Below are positions 16,962 to 27,400 of a stretch of DNA of 64,000 nt, one piece after another. Source of the DNA: an uncultured Saprospiraceae bacterium (GTDB taxonomy: Bacteria > Bacteroidota > Bacteroidia > Chitinophagales > Saprospiraceae). The position numbers and the translations under genes are program-made. How positions within the stretch are numbered: position 1 is the stretch's first letter; each line of letters starts with the position of its first letter. The stretch is taken from assembly GCA_937974625.1 (NCBI GenBank), contig CALJVJ010000019.1, forward strand, positions 1 to 64,000. Reading direction: 5' to 3'. The notes beneath the pieces are model-generated. The model had not been told where the DNA came from. It made no database searches and saw only the letters and a list, made by a program, of their open reading frames with translations.

Positions 16962-18569
16962 ATGACCATTCAAAACCCTATACTACGAGGTTTTAATCCT
17001 GACCCTTCTATCATTAGAGTAGATGATAATTATTATATTGCTACCTCCACTTTTGAGTGGTTTCCTGGTGTGCAAATTCATCATTCCAAGGATTTAGTAA
17101 ATTGGCAGCTTGTAGCTCGTCCTTTAAACCGTAAGTCCCAATTAGACATGGTTGGAAATCCAGATTCTTGTGGAGTTTGGGCACCTTGTTTAAGTTATGA
17201 TAATGGTACTTTTTATTTGGTTTATACTAATGTTAGGTCTTTTGACGGTATTTGGAAGGATACGCCAAATTTTTTAGTGACGACAACAGACATTTTAGGG
17301 GATTGGTCTGAACCCACTTTTTTAAGTTCGAGTGGTTTTGATGGGTCTTTGTTTCATGATTCGAATGGTAAGAAATGGTTTTTGTCTATGCTAACCGACC
17401 AACGAAAAGGATTGTTTTTTGGTGGGACTTTTTTGCAAGAATATGACCACACCCAACAACAACTAATTGGTCCACGACACAATATTTTCTTGGGTTCTGA
17501 ATTGGGTTGTACGGAAGCCCCTCATCTTTTACAAAAAAATGGTTACTATTATTTGATGCTTGCAGAAGGAGGCACAGAATATGGTCATGCTATGACGATG
17601 CTAAGGGCCAAGGAGATAACTGGACCTTATGAAATTCACCCTAATAATCCACTGCTTTCCGCAAGAAACCATCCAGCCACTCCTTTACAAAAATGTGGTC
17701 ATGGAGATTTTGTAGAAACCCAAAATGGAGAATGGTACACCGTATTTTTAGTAGGTAGGCCATTGTCTAAACTAGGCCGATGTACGCTTGGTAGAGAAAC
17801 AGCTATAGAACAAATTGAATGGCGTGCCGATGATTGGCCTTATTTGTTAGAAGGAGTTGATACCCCAAGAGTAGCAGTTCCTGCTCCTACCCTACTTTCT
17901 AACGCTAATCTAAGTAAACTTTCAAATTCTAAACGATACACCTTTGGTAAGGAAGGATTGTCAATTGATTTTCAATCATTGAGAGTACCTATTGAGGAAT
18001 CTTGGTGTAATTTGAAAACAAAATCTGGTTATTTACAATTAATTGGAAGAGAATCCCTTAGTTCTTTTCATTTTCAAAGTTTGTTGGCAAGACGAGTTCA
18101 GTCTTTTCATATAGAGGCATCCACTTGTTTAGTATTCGCTCCAACGAATTTTCAGCAAATGGCGGGATTAGTATTTTACTATAATACTGGCCATTGGGTT
18201 TATCTACACATTATGGGAGATGAAGATGGTCATTCAAAATACCTTCAACTTATTTATTGCGATAATTTTGAAATGAAAGAAGTATTATCCACTCCTATCA
18301 ACCTTTCAGGGTTTAACCGAGTTTATTTAAAAGGAACATTTAATCGCTCCAACCTTAAATTCTGGTATGCTACTAAAGCCGATTCATGGCAATCCATAGG
18401 TGGATTTTTGGATGGAAGTATTCTTTCAGATGATTATGTTAGAGAAGGAAGTGACCGTTACCGTCCTGCCTTTACGGGTTCTTTTGTAGGTATTTGTTGT
18501 CAAGATTTGTCTGGACAAAAAGTTACTGCGGATTTTGATTGGTTTGATTATCAGGAACTTCTGCCTTGA
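16962..18569 (+). CDS. GH43 family glycoside hydrolase (beta-xylosidase/arabinosidase-like)
   Basis: This 535-residue protein has an N-terminal five-bladed beta-propeller (about 1-300) and a C-terminal concanavalin-like beta-sandwich (about 330-535) like the GH43 C2 domain. The catalytic triad can be placed: D14 in FNPDPS (general base), D127 in GFDGSLF (pKa modulator) and E185 in CTEAPHL (general acid). Known members cleave xylo-oligosaccharides or arabinose side chains. There is no signal peptide, so it probably acts in the cytoplasm on oligosaccharides imported by the sugar porter encoded 65 bases upstream, with which it likely forms an operon. Confidence 0.92.
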   Translation: MTIQNPILRGFNPDPSIIRVDDNYYIATSTFEWFPGVQIHHSKDLVNWQLVARPLNRKSQLDMVGNPDSCGVWAPCLSYDNGTFYLVYTNVRSFDGIWKDTPNFLVTTTDILGDWSEPTFLSSSGFDGSLFHDSNGKKWFLSMLTDQRKGLFFGGTFLQEYDHTQQQLIGPRHNIFLGSELGCTEAPHLLQKNGYYYLMLAEGGTEYGHAMTMLRAKEITGPYEIHPNNPLLSARNHPATPLQKCGHGDFVETQNGEWYTVFLVGRPLSKLGRCTLGRETAIEQIEWRADDWPYLLEGVDTPRVAVPAPTLLSNANLSKLSNSKRYTFGKEGLSIDFQSLRVPIEESWCNLKTKSGYLQLIGRESLSSFHFQSLLARRVQSFHIEASTCLVFAPTNFQQMAGLVFYYNTGHWVYLHIMGDEDGHSKYLQLIYCDNFEMKEVLSTPINLSGFNRVYLKGTFNRSNLKFWYATKADSWQSIGGFLDGSILSDDYVREGSDRYRPAFTGSFVGICCQDLSGQKVTADFDWFDYQELLP

Positions 18570-18651
18570 ACCACTAGGATAAATCTACCAACAAAACTGC
18601 GCTTTTGTACCTAGAGAACCTAGCTTTTTATGAACTAGAAAAATAATTAAA

Positions 18652-19776
18652 ATGAGATTTATAGTATTCCCTTTGTTCTTATTATCCTTATTCGCTTGTA
18701 AAAATGAAAGCTCGAAACCAGTTGATTTAGAAAAAAAATTGCCTACTAAAAAACTGGCAAAATTTGAACCAGCAGATGGCAAATGTCTACTTTTTGTCGG
18801 ACAAGAAATGACAGCAATTGGAGGATTAGCAGAATTTAATGATGGCTATTTAGACCATTTTAAAACACCAGCTGGATTTACAATGTACACCAAAATAAGA
18901 CCAGGAGATGAAGAATTTGGGTTTACTTATCAAAATATACCTTCTGGTATTTTCACAACGGATGATTGGGGAGATAGTCCAAGTAATATGTCTCTTCAAG
19001 TTGCAGATGAAGATTTTAAAAATATGGCTTTAGCTATTGGTTTTGAAATGGTTAATCATGAAGAAAAAATTGCCAATGGTTCGCATGATAGTATCGTAAT
19101 GGTTTTAGGAGATTGGATAAAAAGCTTGGGAGACCGACCTGTTTTCTTGCGCATTGGATATGAATTTGGAGGTTCTTGGAATCATTATGATAGAGAAAAT
19201 TATATCAAGGCTTACAGAAGGATGAAGGATATGTACGATGCAGCTGGGATTACCAATATTGCTTACGTTTGGCAATCCCATGGCTGGGATGAGCCTTTGG
19301 ATTATTTAGAAAGCTGGTATCCTGGAGATACCTATGTTGATTGGTGTAGTTATTCTTTTTTCTCTCGATTTGACGAAAGCAATATGATTAAATTTGCTAG
19401 AAAAAAAGGTAAACCCGTCTTTATCGCTGAAGCTACGCCAACTATCAATGGACCTACCACCAAGACAAATGGAAAAACTAAAGAAACTATCTTATCTAAT
19501 CCAACACAAGCAGCTGAAGCTTGGGAAAAGTGGTTTATCCCATTTTTCAACACTATCGAGAAAAATGAAGATGTTGTGAAGGCAATTAGTTACATTAATT
19601 GTCATTGGAAAGGCAATAGAATGTGGGTGGACAACCCTACTTTTCAAGATGTGGATGCTCGTTTACAAATCAATACTGATATTGCGAAAAAATGGAAAGA
19701 CAAAGTTTATACCGACCGATATATTCATGCTTCGGATAACTTATTTGAAGAGTTGACAAATAAAAATAAACAGTAA
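18652..19776 (+). CDS. Lipoprotein glycoside hydrolase, GH26-like
   Basis: This 374-residue lipoprotein has a signal peptide ending in LLSLFAC, giving a lipidated C16 or thereabouts. The body looks like a (beta/alpha)8 clan GH-A hydrolase. RIGYEFGGSWNHY supplies the likely acid/base E171, and PVFIAEATP supplies the likely nucleophile E260, the same spacing style as GH26 mannanases and related enzymes. It would act outside the cytoplasm, attached to a membrane, on a mannan, glucan or xylan; specificity is unknown. It follows the GH43 gene by 82 bases and probably shares its expression. The GH assignment is by motif recognition; a GH26-related but unclassified family is possible. Confidence 0.72.
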   Translation: MRFIVFPLFLLSLFACKNESSKPVDLEKKLPTKKLAKFEPADGKCLLFVGQEMTAIGGLAEFNDGYLDHFKTPAGFTMYTKIRPGDEEFGFTYQNIPSGIFTTDDWGDSPSNMSLQVADEDFKNMALAIGFEMVNHEEKIANGSHDSIVMVLGDWIKSLGDRPVFLRIGYEFGGSWNHYDRENYIKAYRRMKDMYDAAGITNIAYVWQSHGWDEPLDYLESWYPGDTYVDWCSYSFFSRFDESNMIKFARKKGKPVFIAEATPTINGPTTKTNGKTKETILSNPTQAAEAWEKWFIPFFNTIEKNEDVVKAISYINCHWKGNRMWVDNPTFQDVDARLQINTDIAKKWKDKVYTDRYIHASDNLFEELTNKNKQ

Positions 19777-19820
19777 AATAATTAGTTTTGAAAAACTTAT
19801 TAGTCGGTTGGGTCTTCTGC

Positions 19821-20183
19821 CTATTGTTTGGTCATCACTAAAATCCGTTCCTTTCCTGTTTCATTCATTCTTATAAACAAAGAATCGTTTTGTAGTTTTG
19901 TAATTTCTACTACTTTCTCAACTGTACCTTCGTGTAGGCTATCTAAGGTTGTTAATAAGTTTTTTTGCAAACTGTAAGTTCCTTCCTCCTTATACTTTAA
20001 GGTACTAGTAAAAATATAGCCCTTATCTTTAAAATTGAGGGTAATTTCATCCAAATTTACCCGTAAAGAATCTCCTTCTTCCGTTAATTGTACTGCGGTC
20101 CATTTGCCTTTTAGTTGTTCTTTTTCTAATCCACCACAACTTATTAGCATAATAATAAAGAATAGAAATAAAAATTGTCTCAT
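19821..20183 (-). CDS. Small lipocalin-like lipoprotein
   Basis: This 120-residue lipoprotein has the signal LFFIIMLISC. The mature part opens LKGKWTAVQLTEEGDSLRV and alternates short beta strands ending in a basic tail, the usual form of small lipocalin-like proteins of Bacteroidota. The function is unknown; such proteins are predicted to bind small hydrophobic ligands in the periplasm. It converges with the GH26-like gene across 44 bases and is divergent to the SPFH gene. No catalytic residues are evident. Confidence 0.7.
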   Translation of the reverse strand: MRQFLFLFFIIMLISCGGLEKEQLKGKWTAVQLTEEGDSLRVNLDEITLNFKDKGYIFTSTLKYKEEGTYSLQKNLLTTLDSLHEGTVEKVVEITKLQNDSLFIRMNETGKERILVMTKQ

Positions 20184-20407
20184 TTTCTTACAATCAATAG
20201 TGTTAAAAACTAAAACGTAAAAGTAGTTATTTTTTGGTATGAGAATTGATTTTTCTACCTGTATTGTGTGTTCCTTCTAACTTTTCAACGAGTTTATCGA
20301 AATAATTAAATAATAATTTCCAAAAGCCGTTATCTTTTTGAAGATATTTACGTCTAAATATTGGCGAATATAGCCAACTCAAATTATTACTAACATAAAA
20401 AAATCAC

Positions 20408-21415
20408 ATGGGATTATTTAGCTTTTTAAAAGATGAATTTATTGAGGTTATTGATTGGGTCGAACAGTCCAATGATATTGTGTTGTGGAAATTTCCGGAT
20501 AGAGATGCCAATATTAAGTATGGGGCAAGTCTAACGGTTAGAGAATCTCAACAAGCCATCTTTATAGATGAAGGCGAAATGGTAGATGCATTTACTCCAG
20601 GTCGATATGAACTTTTGACCAACAATATGCCTTTGCTAACCTCTTTAAGAAATTGGAAAGCTGGTTTTAATTCTCCTTTCAAGTGTGATGTTTATTTTAT
20701 AAGCACTAAACAATTCACCAATTTAAAGTGGGGAACACCTAATCCTATTATTTTAAGAGACCCTGAATTTAAACAGGTTCGTGTGAAGGCATTTGGTACT
20801 TACTTCGTAAAAGTTAAAGACCCTTCAAAGTTTTTCAAAGAATATGCGGGTACTGGTCAAAGTGTCAAAATTAGTCAAATTGAAGAAACGCTTAGAGATA
20901 TAATCTCTCCAAAATTTGCTGAAGCTTTAGCAGAAGCAAAAGTTTCTGTTTTGGATATGGCTTCTAATTATACAGAATTGGGAGACAAGATTGCGCCTAT
21001 TCTGCAAAAGGATTTAGACCCATTTGGTTTAGAATTAACTAAGTTCCAAGTAACTAGTACTTCTTTACCGAAAGAAGTGGAAGAATTTTATGACAAGATG
21101 ACCAATATGAATATGGTCTCTGACATGAATAAATTCCAACAATTTCAACAAGCGAATGCGATTGAAAAAGCTGCGGAAAATCCTGGAGGTGGTGCTGGTG
21201 AAGGAATTGGAATGGGAATGGGATTTGGTATGGCAAATATGATGATGAATCAGCAACAAAATCAGCAACAGCAGCCCCAACAAAGTGCTAGTAAACCACA
21301 AACAAAAGAAGAAATTCTAGCAACATTGAAAGAATTAGGTGGTTTAAAAGAAGCGGGTATTTTGACGGATGAAGAGTTTGAAGCTAAGAAAAAAGATTTA
21401 TTAGGAAGACTCTAA
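20408..21415 (+). CDS. SPFH/Band 7 domain protein with C-terminal SHOCT-like helix pair
   Basis: This 335-residue protein lacks a signal or transmembrane segment. Its first ~240 residues match the SPFH (virion-core/YdjI-like) group: VIDWVEQSNDIVLWKFPDRD, ESQQAIFIDEGEM and FTPGRYELLTNNMP. A glycine-, methionine- and glutamine-rich linker (about 255-295) follows. The last ~35 residues, KEEILATLKELGGLKEAGIL plus DEEFEAKKKDLLGRL, form a SHOCT-type motif used for oligomerisation. Such proteins are thought to form membrane-associated scaffolds; the exact role is unknown. The gene stands alone and ends in a shared hairpin terminator facing the adhesin gene. Confidence 0.88.
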   Translation: MGLFSFLKDEFIEVIDWVEQSNDIVLWKFPDRDANIKYGASLTVRESQQAIFIDEGEMVDAFTPGRYELLTNNMPLLTSLRNWKAGFNSPFKCDVYFISTKQFTNLKWGTPNPIILRDPEFKQVRVKAFGTYFVKVKDPSKFFKEYAGTGQSVKISQIEETLRDIISPKFAEALAEAKVSVLDMASNYTELGDKIAPILQKDLDPFGLELTKFQVTSTSLPKEVEEFYDKMTNMNMVSDMNKFQQFQQANAIEKAAENPGGGAGEGIGMGMGFGMANMMMNQQQNQQQQPQQSASKPQTKEEILATLKELGGLKEAGILTDEEFEAKKKDLLGRL

Positions 21416-21425
21416 TAATATTGGC

Positions 21426-21467
21426 AGTAGCAATAGGTACTTTAAAGTGCCAATTGTTACTGCTACT
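21426..21467. terminator. Bidirectional terminator between SPFH and adhesin genes
   Basis: An imperfect hairpin has outer arms AGTAGCA (21426-21432) / TGCTACT (21461-21467) and an inner ACTTT/AAAGT core, with T-rich sequence downstream. It occupies almost the entire space between two convergent genes. Confidence 0.6.
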
Positions 21468-21469
21468 TT

Positions 21470-24400
21470 CTACCTTCGGATAATAGTAATATCTCCTTTC
21501 ATAAATTCTCCTTCTCTAGTGTCTAATCTGATAACATAATAATACGTTCCTTCGACTAAACTTCCTCCCCCATTATTTCTGCCATCCCAATTATTATCAT
21601 AAGGAGCGGCTTTATATAAGACATCGCCCCATCGATTAAAAATAATCAATTCACTATCAGGGTAACCATCTGGGTCTCGTTCAATTTGAGGAATAATAAA
21701 AAAGTCATTTGAACCATCCCCATTAGGTGTAATGGCATTTGGTACTGCTGCTAAAGCAACTTCTACTTCCAAACTAGAATAACTTTCACATCCATTTGCG
21801 TCTGTAATGGTTACCCCAACAGTTGTGTTGTTTATAAAAGAAGTCGTTACTTCTGTACATTGGAAGCAATTAAATAAATCGGTAGGTGTCCAAATAATAT
21901 CCACAATGTCTTCGTCTGGAATTGAAGTCGTTACATTAAATGTTGCACTTTCTCCTGTTACTAAATTATCTGCTGAAACCTCAATTGCTGCCTGGATGAG
22001 TTCTGGCTGTGTCAAAAGAATGGTAGTATCCCACGAACAATCTAGTTCATCCGTTATCGTCAATAAATAAGTATTTGGTGCTAAATCTGAAAAAATGGAA
22101 GTTAAAATAGGTTCTTCCGCTTCTAAAGCATAACGATAAGATGGGGTTCCTCCTATCACCTCCAAAACTTCTATATAACCATTGTCGATGCCATTACATG
22201 ATGGAGATTCTATTGCAAGAAAAGCACTAGTTGGAGGATTGTTATTCTCTGTCACTAATACAGTGTCTGCATTTACACAACTATTTGACCTATCTGAAAC
22301 TTCTAAAATATAGCTTCCAGGATTATCAACTGTAAGTGTCGTATTATTTGATAAAGTTTGCCCTGCATCATTCAACCATTTGTACAGTATATCAGGACCA
22401 AAGGCAGACCCTTGGGCATCTATCGTAATAGAAACATCTGAACAGCCTAACATCCGATTCTCTAGCGTTACTACCTCTGGTAAAAGTCGATTGTCTATGA
22501 TTTCTACTGTATCTAATGCCACACAACTATTGGAAGTATCCTTTAAGGCTAAAAAATAAAGACCTGGTTTTCCTGCTTTTGCAATAAAGCTGGTTGTATC
22601 AGAAAGTAAACCTCCATTAGTTGTACTCCAAACTACTTCTACCCCATTTTCAGGTAGTTCAATAGTTGGTTCAATATCAATAAAGTCATCTTTACAATTA
22701 ATATTCAATCCAGTTGGAAGCACTACTTCTGGAAACTGTTGATTAGCCCTTATTACAATACTTTCACTAATTTCACATTGATTGGTTGTGTCCAAAACAG
22801 AAAGTTGGTAATCTCCAGATTCGTTTATTTTAGCAAATGGTGTTGAGGCCCCTGATAGGATGTTACCATCTAATGTGGTCCACTCATACTTAAAATTATC
22901 TCCGATAGACGTATTTTCTCCTCCAATTGTTATTTCATTATTGATGCAGGTCAAAAGTGTTCCTATACCAACATCTACATTCGGAAAGCGTAAATCTGCG
23001 ATTACTCTTTGCGTATCTACTGCTGAACATCCGTTCAAGGTATTTTGTATAAAAAGTTGGTAAAGCCCGCCTCTAGTAGCAAAAGCCAAAGGTTCGTCCG
23101 TTCTTCCTATAATAAGCCCATCATTTGTTGTCCAATTATAAATATAATTATCTTGACCAAGGTTATTTAAATCACCAACCCCAACTGAATCTGCAAGACA
23201 ATCTAGGGTCACGGTTTCACCAATAGAATAATTTATGGCTGCTATATTTTTGTCTACTTTAAAAGAATCAATAGCTTCACAAAAACTTAAAGTATCTATA
23301 ACTTTTAAAAAATAAGTCCCTACTTTATCTATGGTAAAAATAAGTGACGTATCAATGGGTATAAATTCTTCCAAAGAAGCGGTCCAATTAAAACTTAAAT
23401 GGTCAGAATTGGTAAAAATGGTTCCAGCAGCTAAGACTGTTGTATCTGCGAAACAAGTCAATGTTTTATCGGGTCCTGCCTCAATTTCTATTGTCTCTCT
23501 TAAATCTATTACTGCAATATTTTTAACTCCTTGACAGCCTGTAAACTCATTGGTCACTTCTATTTGGTAGGTACCAGCAGAATCGACTAATAAATCTGGA
23601 CTCCTTGAAGACCCTAAAATATGACCTGTTTCTGATAAAATAGTCCACTGGTAACTACCTTCCGTAAGATTAGAATTAGTATTTAAAACTACTTGATTGT
23701 TGATACACGTAATGATATCTGGGTTTTCGATTTCAATAAAAGGTGGGTTTAAACTATCAATAACCTCAATAACATCCGATTTGGTACAAAGGTTACTAGA
23801 ATCAATAACCGTCAATTGATATATACCTGAAAGGTCCACCAACAAGGTGTCCGTCCTAGCAATAATTTTATCATTATTATCTTTCCAAGTATAATAAAAA
23901 TTAGCACCTCGAGAAATGGTATCTGGTTCGATGGATACCACCGATTCATTACAAGTTAAAATTTCATCTACTCCTAGATTAACCGTAGGCAGTATTTGGT
24001 CAGTAGACACTACCACCGTATCTTCATTTACACAAAAATTTTGCGTATTCTCAATGCTCAAAATATAAGTCCCAGCTGCATCTGCAATTGGATTTAATTC
24101 ATTTTTACTCCCAACGATATTTCCATCATCTGTCCGCCAATTTATCGCTGTTTCAATCCCAGCACTTAAGGACTGCCCAGCCAACCTTAAGGTATCTGAA
24201 CAATTCAATTCGGTATCTTCCCCTGCGTCTAGGCGTGGTTTCATTCTATCTTCCATTACTCTAACCGTTACACTTTGTCCTAAACAGCCTGTTAGGGTAT
24301 CTTCGGCTAAAGCGACAAACTCTTCTTCTAATAAGGCATCTGTTACGGTCAATTCTGAACCAAGGGTTTCAAAACTTCCAAACCATTTTAAGGTAGTTGA

Positions 24401-27400
24401 GGCTATATCACTGACAGCAATATAGGTGAGTTCATTAGTCGAGCAATCTATTGCGCCAGCTTTATCTATGGAAACTTGAGGTCCTACTTTTTCAGATACG
24501 ATGACGGAATCAATGCTTTCACATTGGTTGTCAGTATTTATTACTTTTAAATAAAAAGTATCCGCAAGGCTAACTCTTTGTTGAATATCGGTGCCTAAAA
24601 TTTCCATGCTTTTATTACGCCAACTATATAAAAAGTTGTTACCCTGAGATGTTAGGTTACCACCAAGTACAAAATCTAATTCTTCTTCACCTGTACAATA
24701 AATAGTGTCTCTACCTGCATCTGAAATGGGGTTATCTCTAGCCTCTGTTACGCTCACGGTATCAATCGTTCGGCAACCATTATTTTGGTTGACAACAATT
24801 AAATTATAGAGCCCAGGTGTAGTTGCTTCAATTTGAACAGTCCCTGAAAAAACTTCATTGGTTGGGGTATTCCAAATATAGTCAAACTCAGTTCCACTTT
24901 CTGATAGGCTACCGTCTAAAGTCACGTTCCCTATTAAGCAATTTAATTCTTTAGTAGGACCTGCATCAGCGAATGGTGCTATGGTATCCGCTTTTACTTC
25001 AACAGAGGATAAGGTGGAACAATTATTAGCAGGATTAATTACCAAAATGGAATAAATCCCTGGAGCAGTCGCTTCATAAGTGGCGCTTTCAGCTATTACA
25101 GCTGAATCTGACTTCCATTGAAATTGAGCGTTTTCCACATTGGAGGTTGCTGCCAATGCAATGCTTTGATTGGTACATGTATATATTTCGGGTTCTCCGT
25201 CTATATTAATTTGTGGATTATCTACACTTGAAGGGACCTCAATACTTTCTTTGGAAATACAACCTGTTCTTGAATTTCTAATTTCCAAAGTATATTTTCC
25301 TCCTTCTACGACGATAGGGTTTATTTCATTAGCTTGACTATCTTGAGCAAATCGCCCATCTAGGGTTGACCATAAAAAATCTAAATTGGGTCCTTGTTCA
25401 GAATTTTCCCCAATTAAAGTAACCTGGTCTTTCATACAGGTCAATGTTTCTGGGTCTTCTATTTTGATAGCAGGAAGTTCTTGGTTAGAAGTCACTTTTA
25501 CTTCTCCAAAATTAATACAGCCATTTTCTCCTGTTACGGTTATAAAATAAGCGCCTACACTCATCACATTGATTACTCCAGTCCTAGATGTATCTCCATC
25601 AGGCAATAGCCAAGTAAATCCTGTGTTTTCCACTACTGATGTGGCTGCTAAAAGTAAACTAGGATTTTCACAAGTTAATACAGTATCTTCTGGAATAATT
25701 ATGGCTGGTTTTACAAAATTTGCAAAAATTCTTACGGTATCTTGTGCAGTACAACCAGTATTTCTATTGGATACGGTTAAGGTAAATAATCCTTCCGTCT
25801 CTGTTCCAGCAGTCGTCCCTTCATCTGAAAGTATATTTCCTGGACCGGTCCATTCATAGCTAAACAAAGGTCCCAATGAAGATTTGGTTCCATCTAACAT
25901 GACTAGCTGTTTATTACAGGCAAGAATATCAGAGGGCCCTGCCTCTGCAATAGGTAGATCTGCATCCGAAGTTATCGTTCGGATAGCGGTTGAGGGACAA
26001 CCATTTTCAGTATTTTGAATATTTAAGATATAGTTTCCTGCTTGAGTTACTGTTGGCCGATAGGTATCTGCATTTTCTAGAACCTTTCCGTCTTCCCCGA
26101 ACCAATCAAACTGAAAAGTAGCTCCAGAATCTGAATTTGTAGCATTGATAACCAATGCAGGATTGTTACAAGTAAGAATGGTATTTCCGGTCAGCCGTAT
26201 AAAAGGTGCGGTAAAACTTGTATCAATTCGAACAGAATCCATACTTATACATCCATTTGTACTATTAGTCACTTGTAAAATGTATAAACCACCTTCATCT
26301 ATTTCAGGAGTAAGCGAGGTAGTATCTGATGTTGGTAAAAAATGCCCATCCTTTGTAGACCAATTATATTGAAAGGTTGAACCTAAACTTGTACCTTCTC
26401 CATCTAAAGTTAAGGTTGGATTATAACAATTTAATTGAAAATCATCCCCTGCTTCTACTAAAGGAAATACTCTATCGTCTCTCACAAATACTTCATCCAT
26501 AGTCACACAGCCATTTGGTGCTTTTACTTTTACGATATACATTCCTGTATCATTCACCAAGATTTCTGCTGTTACTTCTGGCGTTCCTAAGCCATCTCCA
26601 GTCCATTCGTACTCGACATTTTCGGTTGTACTTGTAGCACGCAATGTAGCTAAGGGCTCTAAACAACTTATAAAATTATCTGCTGCTGTCAATTGTGGTT
26701 CTTGGAAATCCGCTGCAACATTGACTGAATCTTTTGAAATACAACCATTTTCGGTGTTGGTAATTTCCAATTCATAGTTGCCTGCAATATCAACTAAGAG
26801 TTCTTGTGTTGTTGGTAAATCTGGTATGGTAGTATCTAAGTTGGTCCATTTTATAGCAAAATTAGTTCCTACTGATGAACCTGTATTATCAATTGTTAGC
26901 GAAGGTGCTGTACAATCAATCGTTCCACCGCCATTAGCGACAGCATCCGGAAAAACCATGTCTGTATTGACCCTAACAGAATCTTTTACTACACATCCAG
27001 ACCTAGCATCTTTTATAACTAACGTAAAAGTGCCTCCTACCGTAATTAAAGGCTGATAGAAATCGGTACTAAAATCAATAACGCCTTCTTCCGAGGAATT
27101 CCATGTGGGTGTATATTGACTACCTTGGGTAGATTGAGTAGCGTCTAGTTTAAGGGTTGGATTGGTACAATTTAATATCCCTGGGTCTGCAATTTTTGCT
27201 TGTAAAGTCTCATCTCCAATAACTGCTGTTCCTGCAAAAGTAAGGTCAAAGCCAATACCATTACTTGATACATTATCTATCAATAAAAAGTAGGTTTCCC
27301 CTTGGGTAATTGAAAGGGATGCAGAAAAATCAGTTGGTACACTTCCTAAATCACCAAAACTTGCGGTTGGATTATCGGATAAGCCTATTATATTACCTTC

